DNA of 64,000 nucleotides, from the NCBI GenBank assembly GCA_964034945.1, contig OZ035962.1, forward strand, positions 69,020,274-69,084,273. The letters are read 5' to 3'. How positions within the stretch are numbered: position 1 is the first letter of the stretch; every line of letters begins with the position of its first letter. A program made the translations under genes and the position numbers. The notes under the pieces were generated by a model. The model did not search any database. It saw only the letters and a list, made by a program, of their open reading frames with translations, and had not been told where the DNA came from. Positions 33,201 through 46,500 of this stretch are shown one piece after another. This stretch comes from Chrysopilus asiliformis. Taxonomy: Eukaryota; Arthropoda; Insecta; Diptera; Rhagionidae.

Positions 33201-34257
33201 AATATCTCGATAACGGCAAAAGATCTCGACTTACTCCAAAAGGCAAAAATGTAGAGAATTTCAATAACTTTAATTTCGTTGAAAAATCGGTAGTTAGCAA
33301 ACAACTCACTAAAATGGACTTTTTTACCTTTTAACAAAAATATCTCGATAACGGTAAGAGATATCTGTACCCCAGAGATAAACTGTCGTAACTGACATTT
33401 TGCAAATTACAGGAGAGCCATTTTTAGTTCGGAACTGCAAACTTTTTATTGTGTATGATTTTCGGTAATTATTTGAAACTTTTGTAGTTTATTTTATTTT
33501 AGGACATTGTTTAAACAAAATATTAGTTGATATACGTCCCCACAATGTAGTTACAACAATAACCCCAAAATCGCGGTTTTGGCAGTTACGACAGTTTACC
33601 TCTGGGGTACAGATATAATCGATACGAGGTCAAGTGGTAATAATCCCCCACAAATGTGAACCTTCTCCCTCGTCCGAATCCTTTGCGGTGAAGTCAATGA
33701 CAGAGATCTATGGCGTCACTCTAACGAAGACCCGGCCATTAGGATCGAAGTTTCCCATCATTTTTTAATTAAAATCAATTTAATTAAAATCAATTTTATT
33801 GTATTTAATGGTGACTATAAATGAATAGAAATGGTTTATAGATATCCCAATATGATCTATACCCCGAAATTATTTAAAGGAAAAAAAATTAATAATCCTA
33901 AAGGTCGAGAAATCCAAATAAGTAAATTTAAATAATACACCCAATTTTTTATCACATAGTGACTTTTTATCACACAACTTTATACACCACATAGTTTTTA
34001 TCACATAATAATTTAGTATTTTTTATTGCTATAATAATTATTATTATGATTCAGTTTTATGTGAACAAGCGGAATCGGATTACTTCGCAATCGTAGAAAA
34101 AGAGCGTGGACGACGAACACCGGGTGGAAAAGGTTAATTGTTCGTATGAAGAAATATTAGAAATTACAATTTTTTTATTTTAGGCGAAGGAGATGACGGA
34201 GATTCATCAGAAAATGAAAGTAGCATAAAAACTGACTCTACTAGAGGCAAAGAATAA
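27239..34257 (+). CDS. DNAI2: Axonemal dynein intermediate chain 2, downstream paralogue
   Basis: Six exons join in frame: 27239-28309, 28362-28540, 28600-28837, 28896-29037, 34055-34132 and 34184-34257 (593 residues). I start at the ATG at 27239 ([13 protein letters not shown]), the first ATG in a frame matching the family. It is close to vertebrate DNAI2: [55 protein letters not shown], a near-identical [16 protein letters not shown] block, [12 protein letters not shown] and the [14 protein letters not shown] helix. The last two small exons give an acidic tail ([19 protein letters not shown], then [13 protein letters not shown]). The first three introns are 52-59 nt; the fourth is 5.0 kb and full of transposons. 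AATAAA is at 34285-34290. It probably serves the same outer-arm role as its upstream paralogue. Confidence 0.93.
29038..30336 (+). other. Intron 4 of DNAI2 copy 2, first part
   Basis: AT-rich intronic DNA after the GTAGAG donor at 29038. No repeat with clear ends and no exon is needed, since the flanking exons join in phase (G from CAAG plus TT giving Val). Confidence 0.5.
30337..30798. mobile_element. MITE with TGCGGCGGTC ends, TTA target duplication
   Basis: The left end TGCGGCGGTCCCACGACGCT and the right end AGCGTCGTGTGACCGCGGCA are inverted, with TTA on both sides (30334-30336, 30799-30801). The inner parts repeat GCCAGCGCTACTA and GCAGC words in both orientations. GC-richer than its AT-rich surroundings. 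PIF/Harbinger-like, non-coding. Confidence 0.85.
30806..31666 (+). repeat. ~860-bp dispersed element, tandem copy 1
   Basis: It starts ATATCAGTTGTGGTCAACAC and ends CTCCGTAGAAGAAAGTAAAA. Both ends contain ACTTTCTTCTAC in opposite orientation, a short inverted repeat, suggesting a non-autonomous DNA element. The middle repeats ATAACGGTAAAAGAT-like words; near the right end is a short GACTGACAGACAGAAAGAC microsatellite seed. Confidence 0.85.
32402..32580. repeat. (GACTGACA)n microsatellite, about 20 units
   Basis: Pure 8-bp units AGACTGAC in tandem, replacing a single GACTGACAGACAG stretch in the neighbouring copy at 31522-31540. On the minus strand all three frames are open and give Ser/Val/Cys/Leu repeats, which are artefacts and not genes. 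Confidence 0.95.
32682..33065. mobile_element. Palindromic MITE, ~185-bp arms, TTA target duplication
   Basis: The element is almost a perfect inverted repeat from TGCTACATTTACACGAATGA to TCATTCGTGTAAATGTAGCA, with a loop of roughly 15 nt near 32868-32882. TTA is on both sides (32679-32681, 33066-33068). The sister copy at 31637-31646 shows the empty site (ACTTTATTATACTCC), confirming both borders and the 3-bp duplication. Confidence 0.93.
33364..33613. mobile_element. 250-bp MITE with TCTGTACCCCAGAG ends, TA duplication
   Basis: The left end TCTGTACCCCAGAGATAAAC and the right end GTTTACCTCTGGGGTACAGA are inverted with one mismatch, flanked by TA. It is inserted in the diverged third copy of the ~860-bp element in intron 4 of DNAI2 copy 2. 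Confidence 0.85.
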
Positions 34258-34568
34258 AATTGAACACTAGAATTATTGTAAAATAATAAAAGTTTAGCAT
34301 AATTTAAAAAAAAAACGTCAATAGATAAAGTTTTTGACTTTTAAAATTTATAGATTCACATATGTTACCAAATTCAATCCTACAACATTCTTTGTCTGTG
34401 TTTCAATGATAAAGAATAATAATATAAAATTCAAAAAGGTCTTTCATAAAAGCACTAATTAAATATTTATTAAAAGTTATATAAGAGTTTGTTGTCTACC
34501 AATAAAACTTGAAAGAGTTAAAAATATGTTAATTATAGGAGAGGATAATAATTGAAGAAATTCGAAAT
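34258..34568. other. Convergent 3' ends of DNAI2 copy 2 and ENOX
   Basis: Only 311 bases separate the two stop codons. A plus-strand AATAAA at 34285-34290 and a minus-strand AATAAA (plus TTTATT 34466-34471) suggest the two 3' UTRs end without overlapping or nearly so. Confidence 0.55.
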
Positions 34569-37500
34569 TTAGTCATTTCTCGAATCATTGCAGTCAAAAC
34601 CACAAAATTTCCATTTCCTTTCAATTTTAGCTCCAACTCCAGTTACTTCCTCACAAAATAGTGTCGAATACCGACCGAGAATCTCTTCAAGTTCCCTTGG
34701 CCGTAGATTCGGCTGAATTTTTTGGAGATACGAACACATATAATCTGGACTTGCACCGAATGGATGTACAACTAAAAACGTTGAAACTAAACCTATAATT
34801 CTGGCCTCATCGCTATCAATATGTTCAGATTTTATCTACAGGAAACAACAGTAATTGAAATTTGTAAATTTTTTTAATTGTTTAACATTGTATCCGTACC
34901 TGTGGTGTTGACGATGATGTGACTAGGGTCCCTTGATCGGCAATATTTTGCTGGCTGCCTGAATCAATTTCAGAAGATTCATTTTGAGATTTCTCAATAA
35001 CATCTTCAGATTCTAATGATTTACTGGCATGAAAACTATTTCTACCGCTTGCTTCGACAATTTTCGTCTTTAAAAGTAATTCCTTAACATTAGCTTTTTT
35101 CAATTTCGCCTCGAGATCAGTGATTTTTGTTGAGAATTCCTTTTCCTTAATTTTATTCTCAATTAATTGTGTTTGAAGGTTACGAATTGTTTCCTGGAGG
35201 ACTTTGATTTGTTGTTCCCTTACATCTGTATCAGACTTTAAATCGGATTTCACGAGATTCACCTCGTTTTTATATGCTTCTAATTGACATCGTAAGTTAT
35301 CATTTTCTTCCTACATCCAGCATATTTTTGTTGTTTCATTTGTAACTATATTTGATATATTTGATTTGAAATAATACCTTTAAGTGGTCATTATCGATTC
35401 TCGCCCGTTTACTTGAATTGCTCTTGTAATCACGATCATCATCGGACATTTCCATTTCATCATCGTCATGAGTTAGGGAAATCACATCCAATATTTGAAC
35501 ACCCCGAGTATCCTAAATTAAAATATATCTTTTAGCTGATTCTGGTAATGCTTATATGCTAGCAAAAAATTAATATTCTTTTATGGTTGTAGTAATCAAA
35601 TAATTGATGTACCGAAACTTCATTTAAATATTTCTTCTGCCTTGATTCAGGAACTTCTTTTTATCATAATTTCTATGAGTTCACTTACCTCTAAGTGCGA
35701 TTTTCATTGATATTTTATTCTAGTTTTCGTGCATCATTTGATATTATTTAATATTTCTTTATTTGTATAATGATAAGCGTTTTAACGTGGTACGATATAA
35801 AAATCCCACTCCCATTTATGATCAATCTACCTTACCTTGAGCTCTCGTCGTTTTTTATTTGCATCATTCTTATTGAATTGTATAGGTACTAGTATTTGTT
35901 TTTTATTTTACTTGCAATACAGCATCCCAATTTCATCGCCCAATTTGATTTGAAAATATTACATTATTTGAATTCTACTCTTTGAAGGAATTGAATTAAA
36001 AAAGAATTTTTTATTTTAGAGAAAGAATCAAAAAAAAAGTATAGTATCTGTCGCACAGTTGCTAACTAAGTTATAAATTTAACGTCACAAAATACTAAAT
36101 GGTGCGAACACACGATTCCAAGATAACTAGGAGTCATATGGGATTTTTCAATAGATATGAAAGAAATACAGTCGAAAGTTGATACTTGTGAGGGCAGACG
36201 AAAATTCGAGTAATCGAGAATTTCCAGATATTGAGGTTCGACTTTTGGAGTGTAATATCGAGTTCGATGGATGATTATGCATATCTTTGGATTGCAAAAA
36301 AGGAAGGCCCGAAATTTTTTGCGATATGAGAACAATTTTTTTGTACTCGCGATATCTACTATCTAGAGATGGGTAACTCATGAGTAAGTGATTCGAAAAG
36401 AGTGATTCACTGCACTGGGTCAAGTGGCGCGATTCATCGGCTCAAAAAAAGATCACTCTAAATCCTCAATAACTCCAGCGAATCGACAAAAAAACGCATA
36501 ACAGAACAGAGAAAAAGTTGTTGTCCGTGTGGGACTTATGATTCTAGTTGTCCTAGTTACTCTTATTAACTGTTCATAAGGATAAACTCGAATTTAGTAA
36601 AATGTCCTACGGGGACTTTGCTATTTCGGTGCACGCTTGGTCTAAAGCCAAAATCATTCACTAGTTTAGAAAATAATAGAAGAAGGGGTAAGAGAAGGGG
36701 TTTCTCTTAACACGTTTGTGGACAGTGAAATTTTTATCGGTCAGCAAAAATTTTTTTACATGTTTTCTCCATAGAAGATTGCATGTTTTCACCATAGTAC
36801 ATTTACTATGAAAAGTATCGGGTCTTTCAACAAGGACGTTTAGAAATTATTAACACTTACTACCGAAATTCTGAGTCCGATGAAATTATAATGAAAATGA
36901 TGAAATGAAATTATGAATGAAATGATGGTCCGGTCGAATGGCCACCTCGCTCATGCGATTTAACGCCGTTGAATTTCTTTTTATGGGGATATGTTAAGTC
37001 GTTGGTTTATGCCAACAACGTTAGAGGAGCTCAGGAACAATATCGAACGCGAAATTGCCAACGTTCCGGCCGATATGTGTGGAAGAATGGTGGAAAATTG
37101 GCTCCAAAGAATCAATTAGCAAACGTGCTCGCGGTGGCCATATGAACGACATCGAATTTCATACTTAAATGTAACATGTCCACTACACCTGGAACAAATT
37201 TCAGCCCGATATCTCAATTATTCTGTGTTTTATTTAAATACAAAATTGTTATGTCCTTGTTGAAAAATCCGATAGTAATATTTTGAAAATGAATGCTATC
37301 ACGTCCGCAGACGCGGTAATATCTAATCGGATTGCCAAATTATTTTTTTACTATTCTACGTTTTATAATTGGATAAAATATTTAAAAAAATGTATAATTA
37401 ATATTGTACCCGTATCTAGGGTGTTGACGATGATGTGACTATTGATCGACAATATTTTGCTGGCTGCCTGGATCAATTTCAGAAGATTCAATTCGATGAT

Positions 37501-40500
37501 ATCTAATTGAGTTGCCAAATTATTTTTTTTTACGATTCAACTGGTATACTTATTAGTCTTGATTGAATAAATAAATGCTTGAGTGAATCAATAAATAAAT
37601 ACAAAACTTTGGCTTTGAATAATATTCGTAGGTGTCAAAATCAATTGTATTGAATTTCTCACAGCGAATGATTGAATATTTGATATTAATTGATTTGAAG
37701 CACAGACAACAAAAATCATTCAGGAAACGTCATTCAGGTTGCGGTACAAAGCCTAGTTAAACCTGGTCAAAACAGTTAGACTTCTGTTGGGAACTGTATG
37801 ACGTACTGATGCAAACAAAATGCAGGCGGGGTAACCGATACGAGCTCTTTTTGCTCTATTTAATCAATTCAATTTGGACTAATGGTTTGGAGAATCTTAC
37901 TAAAGAGTGTATAATCGAGTTTTTTGTGAAAAGGGTTGAAATTTCTAATTCTTAAGTTCTAGGATAACGGATCAATAAACGCTTAGCTTGGAATTAGTTA
38001 AAATCAGTAGTCTATCCTATTTATATAAATAAAGGATTTTTTTTAGAAAGCGTCAGCCGTGTGGTTTTCGCGCCAACGTGGAGAGGCAGACAGACATTGC
38101 ATTTTACACTTGAGCATTTTACACTTTGTAGATATTATAATGACTTTACTTCAAACATCATGCACACAATTCAATTTGGCTAAAAGATTACTGTGCCTTA
38201 TTTTGATTCTTCATTAACAAAATATTCCTTTATTCTTTCAACTCCCGTTCAGCATAACAAATTTTTCAAAAAAAAAAAAATTCGAAAAATGTGTTAAGAT
38301 GAAACATAAATCACCCTGCTAAAAAGAAAACGTCAAATTATGAATTTTATATTTACGATGAAATTTTAATTTTTAAGTATTTCAAAATGACAGGAATTAA
38401 ACTGCCGTAAAGTTATCACGTCATACACTGTGGCTTGTGTAAAAATACAGGAAATGCTACGTCCTTGTAGCACTTACTATATTTTTTACACAGGCAACTT
38501 TGTGTAATGCGATAACTTTAGGGTAGGGCTTTTGCACATTGTGAGTCCCACTGTTTGATTAAGCGGTTGCCAAGCTGAATTAAAAACGAACGAAATTGCT
38601 GGGAGGACAAAACAAATACAGTATGAAAAATCAGACAGTTTTTACTGTTAGACAATTTGACAATCTTAACATACAGCTGAAACAGCACGACGGCATTTCA
38701 GGTAGCTTGCTAGAAATTTATATAAATATCATTTCAACATTCGAAGACGTGTTTCCCATCAAATTTTACCATTAAAAATAAAATGTTAAAATTGATTAAT
38801 AAAAGATAATATACTTTATACATATCAACACATTAAAAAATTAAATTCGCATGTAGAAACTTTAGACAGCTATATTAGAACGTTATTTAGTAGCAAATTA
38901 ACAGAACAATTTCAAAATGACAACAGAATGAAAATATATACTATGCAAAATATTCTTTTGTAAAACAAAAAAAAAAACAAAAGAATACAAATGAAATGTT
39001 AGTGTAAAAATTCTATGAATATATATATATATATAAATAACTAGAATAAAAATGGCACATTCAAATAAGATCTTGTTATTTTTATGTTCAACAAGCATTA
39101 AATGAAAATTTTAATATTATATTTCGATTGAGATAAGCAATGCAATAGAAGAGTACACTTTTAGTCTGATAATCCCATATGCAAGGGGACAAACTCCTAT
39201 ATTATATAGTGAAACCTTTCTTTGCGAACATCCTGCATTTGTGTAAAGCCGAGGTTGCCAGCCCATAGCTAGCGAGTACCCACCGACACCAAACAAACCT
39301 TTCTGTCGAACATACGTATTTTACAGGGTTACGTCAGAGAACAAATAATCTAGAGAATAAACTCTTAGAACAAATTTTTAGAGAAAATTTTTCCACTGTG
39401 AGATGAAGCAAGAGGATCCGATGTAACACGGAAAAAATTGTCCATTCGATTCCTGCATCTCATTGAATAGATACGACGAAAATTATTAGAAAATGTTCTC
39501 TCTGCTTCGTGCTCCCTAGTCTAAAAGTAATTAACTTTTAGGCCGTAGCTAGTGAATGATAGGGACATTTTTCCTCACTTCGAAGGGGAAATTTGTCAAA
39601 AATTTGTTCGGCAGAGTTTTTTCTATATATTCCTTATTCTATGGTTACGTCACTTCTACGCACTCACACATTGGAAACATTCTAAAGATAGTACTTACGA
39701 TTTCCGATATTCATCGAAGTCACCCGATGAGCACAAGAACTGTTTTTACTTGCCATTGTGTACAGTCGTCTACAAAATATTCGAGTATTTTCATTCCCGC
39801 ATTTGTTCGCAATGGAACAAAATAATGCAGGACCTCATACAAATGGACAAATGATTTTTTTTGCTATTAAATCAAGTAAAGAACTTCAGTATTGGATATT
39901 ACAAAAAATTTTATGACAAAAAATATAACGCTCGAAGCAGAATTAAAAATATGAAACAAAAATTTTTGAGAAATATAAGTATAGGAGAACCTCGATAATG
40001 TGCACCTCGAAAATGTGAACTAACAAAAAGTACCATTTTGATTTTGGTTTTGCATGAGTTTTCGGGAAAGTCCCAATTTGTGTTTTGGTTTGGTTTCTGT
40101 CAACGACGTGAATCTGCATATTCAGTTTGTATTTGCAAATTGCTTATTTCTCTAGGGTCGTTGCAAGAGATAAGTTGTATTTGTGAACATATTTTAAATA
40201 TTTATAATTTTTAGTGTTTCCGCTAGTGTTTTTATTTAAAAAAATACAAAATGGCACCTACGCAAAAACAACACAAATTTCTCACCATCAAAGAAATAGA
40301 CATTTAAAAAAATGCAGCAAGGCCATTCTGGACTACATCTAGCACAACTGTATCGGGTATCGAAATCTACAATCACTGCCAAAAAACACAAATAAAATAA
40401 ACTTTTGAGTTTTGTGGGGAAAAACGGAATCTACGGTTAACAAGAGGAAGGCTCTCAGAACCTCAGAAATGCCCAGAATGGAAGATGCGTTACCAAACAA

Positions 40501-43500
40501 AGATCACAATTTTTTTTTTACCAAAAATTAGTTTTTTGCTTTAAAATTATTTATTTTTGTGTCATGTTTTTGGTTTTGAATCATCTTTATCTTATTTTTT
40601 GAACATATTTTCGATGTTTTTCGTTGAATATAACGAAAAATTACTGCATGATTTTGTTTTAGTTTTCCATTTTAATTTTCTTTAAAGATATTAACCGAAT
40701 AATGAATTGGAATTCATATATGTGTAGCATGCAATATGAGATTTTTTTCCTATCCAGTAATGTGAACCCTCTAAAATGTGAAACGCCCTTTGTTTTAATT
40801 AGTTCACATTATCGAGGTTGTACAGTACTCGAATCGAGTCTTACCCCATCAAATTCTGTAAACCTGCGTGAAAGTTATTAAAGCAGGCTTTGATGACAGT
40901 GAGTCAGTTCCATGCCAGAAAACGGCTCCTAGTGGGGTTTCAAAGCAGACATGCTATTAGGAAGAATTTTTCGGCTGCGAAAATATCCACAAAAATAATA
41001 TAAAATTTTGTTATATTTTTTATGACCTGTAAGCAGGGAAATTCCAATTGCGTGAAAACTTTTTTGCGGGAACCTGATTGGTTCCCTCGAGATTAAAAAA
41101 TACAATTGATTAGCATAAACGATCCACAGGTTGGATATTTTGTTTGATTAAAATTGAACTTTGTTTGTCCATCCTGTGGAATCTTAACACGTTGACTGCC
41201 ACCATGGAAGAGAAAAAATCTGATCCCTGAAATGGTATTATTTTTTGCCTTGAAATGGTATTATTTTTACAAATTTCCGAAGTATACCGCTATATACAAA
41301 ATTCATAGACCAAATATCAAAAAAAGTTTCCCTACTCTTAAAAACTCTCAAATCTAGCAATCCAATTTTGGCCCACTTCCACTCATCCGATTGACTTGAA
41401 ATTTTGCACACATACGTAAGTTCGATGACGATACAAATTTCCCGGAACAAATCTCATATGGGGGTTTTTGGGATCGGCAAATCCGATTCAGACATTAAGA
41501 AGTCTGTAAGGATAACGGAAGGTCCGATTAGGGTAATGTGATTATCCTTTTCATTTTGGATTTTTAGTCATACTAATCAAATACAAAATCACTAAAAAAG
41601 ACAAAATAAAAAAAAGCTTTTATTTAAAAAATGTACTAAAAAGGAAATAATAAATTGTTGGGCGCTATGTATCAGAAATAGAAGCGAGATAAATGCAAAA
41701 AATATAATGAAATAAATATTTATCTCGCTTTTATTTCTGATACATAACACCCGAAAAATTATTTTTTCCTTTTTAGTGCATTTAAAAAAAAATTGTTTAC
41801 CACACTGCTTATTCTAAAGTAAAATGCTGTGAGACCACATGTGTCTCACACGGCCTGAGGAGCCGAGACCACGCCGGTCTCGCATGGCAGTCAACGTGTT
41901 AAACGAAAGAAGTGGGAAGAAGAATCACATTGATGCTGAAGTAAAAAAAAGGGGCCAAAACATTTCCGAATCGTCGTTTTAAGTGCCTCAAACGCGTTGC
42001 TCGATTGTGTATCTTTCCATGGTTCAAATTGAGTTAGTCTGAAATTGAGAAATGTCAAATGAAATGCAGAAAAAAACTTGACGTTTAGGTGTGGTTCACA
42101 TTTAACATCGGCCCTTAAAATTTAACCACCCTTTATAATTAGTGAAAAACTCAATTTCTGTTAAAAGTGGAGTTATCTGGTTTTTGCACTCACGTCTTCA
42201 ATTTCTTTTTAAGCTGACAATATGATTGAACCTATTTTTAACCTAGAGCATCTAAAATTTTGTCGGTAGAACCGTGCGAATAACCGCACTTTTAGTCTTG
42301 CTTTAAAATGACTTCAGGGGATGAAAAAAAACTGAAAACATGTTTTAGGTTAGGTTAAGAAGACCGCGCGCGCCCAGGCGTGAGCACAGCGCTACACTCG
42401 GAGGCCTACAGGCCCATTGTCATGTCTTCGGTACTCATAAGACCTTTCATCAAACTAGCTGATCCTATTTGAACCAGCCCGACTTGTTGACGAAGCTCAG
42501 CATATCCTCGAGTGAGTGGTTGCCAAGCTCCGTCAGGCTACTATAAAATCTGGCCCCAAGCGTCCCATATCGGCGTGCTTGTAGGGCTGGACACTCACAG
42601 AGTAAGTGTTTCACGGTCTTCGGCAAAAATCATTTGCGGCCGCGCTTCACCTTCTGGCCATAGCGCCAAGGGGACAGTGCCCCGTAATTAAGCCTGTGAG
42701 TAGCCTTACGGAGGTCCTGCTTAGTCTAAAAAGGGTGTCGGTTCTATATCTATTAAATCTTGGCCAGAGCGACCTCGTGATTACACAATCGCTCCTTAAT
42801 TGCCTTGATTGAAAACATGTTTTTGTATCATCTCTATTAAATAGTAATCTGCGTTTAATCTCGCTAAGCTTCCGAATTGCTTCTTGGGGCAGTGCATAAA
42901 ATATGTCGCGCTAATTTTAGACTTTTCGACCCTCTTTTTGGCCCTCTCGTTACTTCTTTTTGTGATTTTTATATAGAATTTAGTACCGCTGTCACACTAC
43001 CGCATACCGCACCCTCCTCGTTCCCTCACGCTAAATGTGTGCCGAATTTTATGGCTAAAATTGCTTGCTTTAGCTAGGATTTGTGCTCGATCGATGCATA
43101 TACAATGAATGGAAATCGGACGATTTTGTTTTTGGTTTAAAAATATTGCTAAACGTTATTTCTTTGATAAGGGTTGACCAATGATGGTATGAAGATTTAT
43201 TTAATATTTATGCCTAGACTAAATGTGTATGAATTTCAAAAAGAATTGAAATATGTAAAAAAAAAATGTTAAAAATGATCAAATAAAATTGACAAGGCAA
43301 TATTAATAATAATATACGGAGAAGACTATAAAAACAAAAATATCTTAATATCGATATTAGTTCTAAAATACTAGACACCACATTAGAAACTAAAGTGTAA
43401 AACGATAATTATTAAATAATAATAATTTGATGATAAATTAAAGTAATACGTACCATTGACTGTTTTTTCCACAAATCGATGTTTTTTCTTTGGGCTTTGG

Positions 43501-46500
43501 TGAAATGGTCCCAAACCTTCTTGTGACTAGCAGCATTGAACACTTTTTCAATCTGAGTGACTGATGGGGAAAGGTATAATAGATAGTAGATAGATTGTTT
43601 TTCTTTTTGTGCTACAATTTTTTTCTTTTGCACAGAAAGTTCTTAATTATTTTTTTTTCAATAAAAATAATTGTAAAATTATATAAAAAGGAAAAAAAAT
43701 TACTTGTGTCGGCTTTCAAATTTAATATTTGTGGAAGAAAATAGAAATTACCAATGTATTCAAATTATTTATGTCAAATTATGATGGTGTGATTGGATTT
43801 TCTGTACAAAATGATTTACAAAAATCAAAAAAAAATATGTTTTTTTGACATATGATCCTAAAACACACACTTCAAAAACTTGATGTCTAAATACCAACCC
43901 AGAAAGCATTTTACTAAAAGCGAAAAAAAGTTCTTTGTTCATATTGTGACAATTTTTTTTTAAATTAATCCGAATATGTTATCTATTTTATGGACAAAGA
44001 AATTTCTTTCGTTAAAAGCCACATACCGATGTTATAAATGGAAGCCCTCGATTTTAAATACACGTTTTCTAATTGATTCATTTTTAATTTTAAAAAATGT
44101 TAATTTACGACAAAAACACAAAAATAATAGACAAGATAAATTAAAAAAAGAAAATTAGATATTTTTATAAGAGGTTTATTTAGCATTTTATTGTATTGAA
44201 ATAGATTTAATTATTTGGATTCTGTTATCTATGACTTTTATTCGGGTAAGAATATGTAAAAGTAAATTGTCAATGGCAATTAAAGGTTAATAATATTTTA
44301 TTGTATTTTAGAAAAAAAGAATTGAAGTAGAATATAGAAGACACATAAAATATTAGCTGACATAATTTTATTGTCTGTCAGGTTGGCACAAGTACGTTTT
44401 TCTCTTTCTAGTGGGGACAATGGGAATATTTTTTTAGTGATTTTGAATACATGCCACTAGACGATCCGCATGCACGCATCGCGATCCGTGGAGGCATATA
44501 AGAAAACATGCTCTACCAGAATCTACATACAGATTTTGGATACATCCCGTTAAAAGTGGCGATTTGTGTACTATGCCCATGGGATTTGTGGGCGTTGTGT
44601 ATTATGAGCTGTTGAAACCGTCAGAAACCGTAAGTGGCGATGTCAACTGATACGTTTGAAGCAAACTGTTGACAAAAAACCTCCGGAAGAGCCGATAAGC
44701 ATGACAAGCTGATCCACGACAACGCAAGGCCACACATTGCTAAGCCGGTCAAAACATATCTAGAAGGTATCAACTGGGATATCCTACGCCACCCGCCATA
44801 TTCCCCAGACATTGCCCCTTCTGATTACCATTTGTTTAGATCAATGCAACCTGGATATGTAGTCAAAAAATGTCTTATGAATACAAAGAAAAAATATTTA
44901 AACTTATGTTTTTAAAAGAGCATCCATAACTTCTATTTCAATACAATAAAATGCATTGATAAAACTGCCGGATTAAAAAAATATTTATATTCAATGAAAA
45001 TATTTCTCAAGTTTCAACTGATTTAGCTATTCAACCTGGCTTGTGTCTTGACTGACCCGATTGTTTCGTTACATACCTTTTTTTTCGAAACTTTAACATT
45101 TTTTGTTTTGTTTTCAAAAGCAATTTTATTTTATAAAAAAAATATATAACTCACATCGATTATTTACCAAAAAGAAAAATTTGTTTATCATAGCAAAATT
45201 TAGAACAATTTCCGGCAACAAAAGAATTTTGCATTCGGAAATGTGTTACACGTGACTGTATTTCTAGTTTAATAGTAAATAAAATTCGTACGGCTTACTG
45301 TAGCCGTGCTAAAATCAAAGCCACACGGAGCTGTTTTTTTTTTGCTGAAAAACATTTACTAATTTTTGTATTATTTTTCTTTTTGTTAGAAGTTTGATTT
45401 TTTCGAAAAATAGTTTTAAAAATACATGAAATAACTAAAATTTCGACAACCAATGTTTAGTAACCTTTTCTTTTTGGATTCGATCACATCCTGACTTCAT
45501 TTTGCAGAAACTTTTTTTAAAGTGATAACAAAGACTATATAGTTTGCTGAATCTTTTTTTTTAAATATGTTGGATAGCGATAATCATAGAATATTTACTT
45601 ACATTGTTGACCCATGTTGATCATTTGTTTGCGATACTGTTCACGAGCCCTTTTCAACTCCTCCTCATACTGAGCCTTATCGTTCTGTAATCGTCGGACG
45701 TGTGCCCATGTACTCTGGATCATTGTGTAGAAGGTATTTGAATTCTTCTTGGAGCAGTCACCGCGCTCCAACCAAACTATCAACGTCTGTACAGCCTTCA
45801 TGAATGTCTCGTCGGTCTTCAGTTTCTCCGCTGTATTGCTCGCCTCATGCTCGGTGTAATGGACAATTGGCGGCGGTGACAACGGTCGTAGGCGATCTCT
45901 TTCCAGACGCTCTCGATGTCTTTGCTCACGCTGCAGCTGTCGCTGTTTACACTCCCAGTCGTATTGGTCGTCTCGAGCCTGAGCGTAATCTACATGTAAG
46001 CGACCGCAGTTAGCTGCATCGGAACTGTTTGCAATGCGGATTCTGTATCCTGATAAGTAAATTGCTGAGTCCACGGATGCAGCGAATACAAATCGAATAT
46101 GACAAAAGTTTTTCTTCGATAACCTCAGCGTAGTGATTTCCCCGCATCGTTCGAATATTTCTCGAATAATCTCCTCGGTGATGTTCTCAGGCAGTCCACC
46201 GACAAATACTGTCCGACATCCTGGCGGCCGTTCTCTCGTAGTTGGTGGTGGCGCATTTGGATTTGGGGGAAACAACGTGCATGACTTGCATGTTATTACC
46301 TCCTTAATTTGCACCGCCGCAACCTGTTGCGACTGTAACAAATCATTGGAACTACTTTGAGGATTAGCTGCCTGTGGTAAAGTAGCGGTTAGCAATGGAA
46401 ATTGTTGCATTTGGAGGGTAGCTGCCATTGTAGTCGGGTCCATCATCATGCCAGGCATCATCATGAATCCTTGATGCGGGTGGTGATGGTGTGCATGTTG

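Noticed and set aside
14165..34257. A single giant gene made of both dynein intermediate chain copies
   Set aside because: Each copy has its own N-terminal GGWPKD block, full WD set, FERE helix, acidic tail and stop; they are two complete paralogues.
35836..35868. 33-nt micro-exon of ENOX
   Set aside because: The phase fits and the donor GTAAGG is strong, but the acceptor is weak and joining exon 3 directly to exon 4 already matches the family's spacing; left out of the model.
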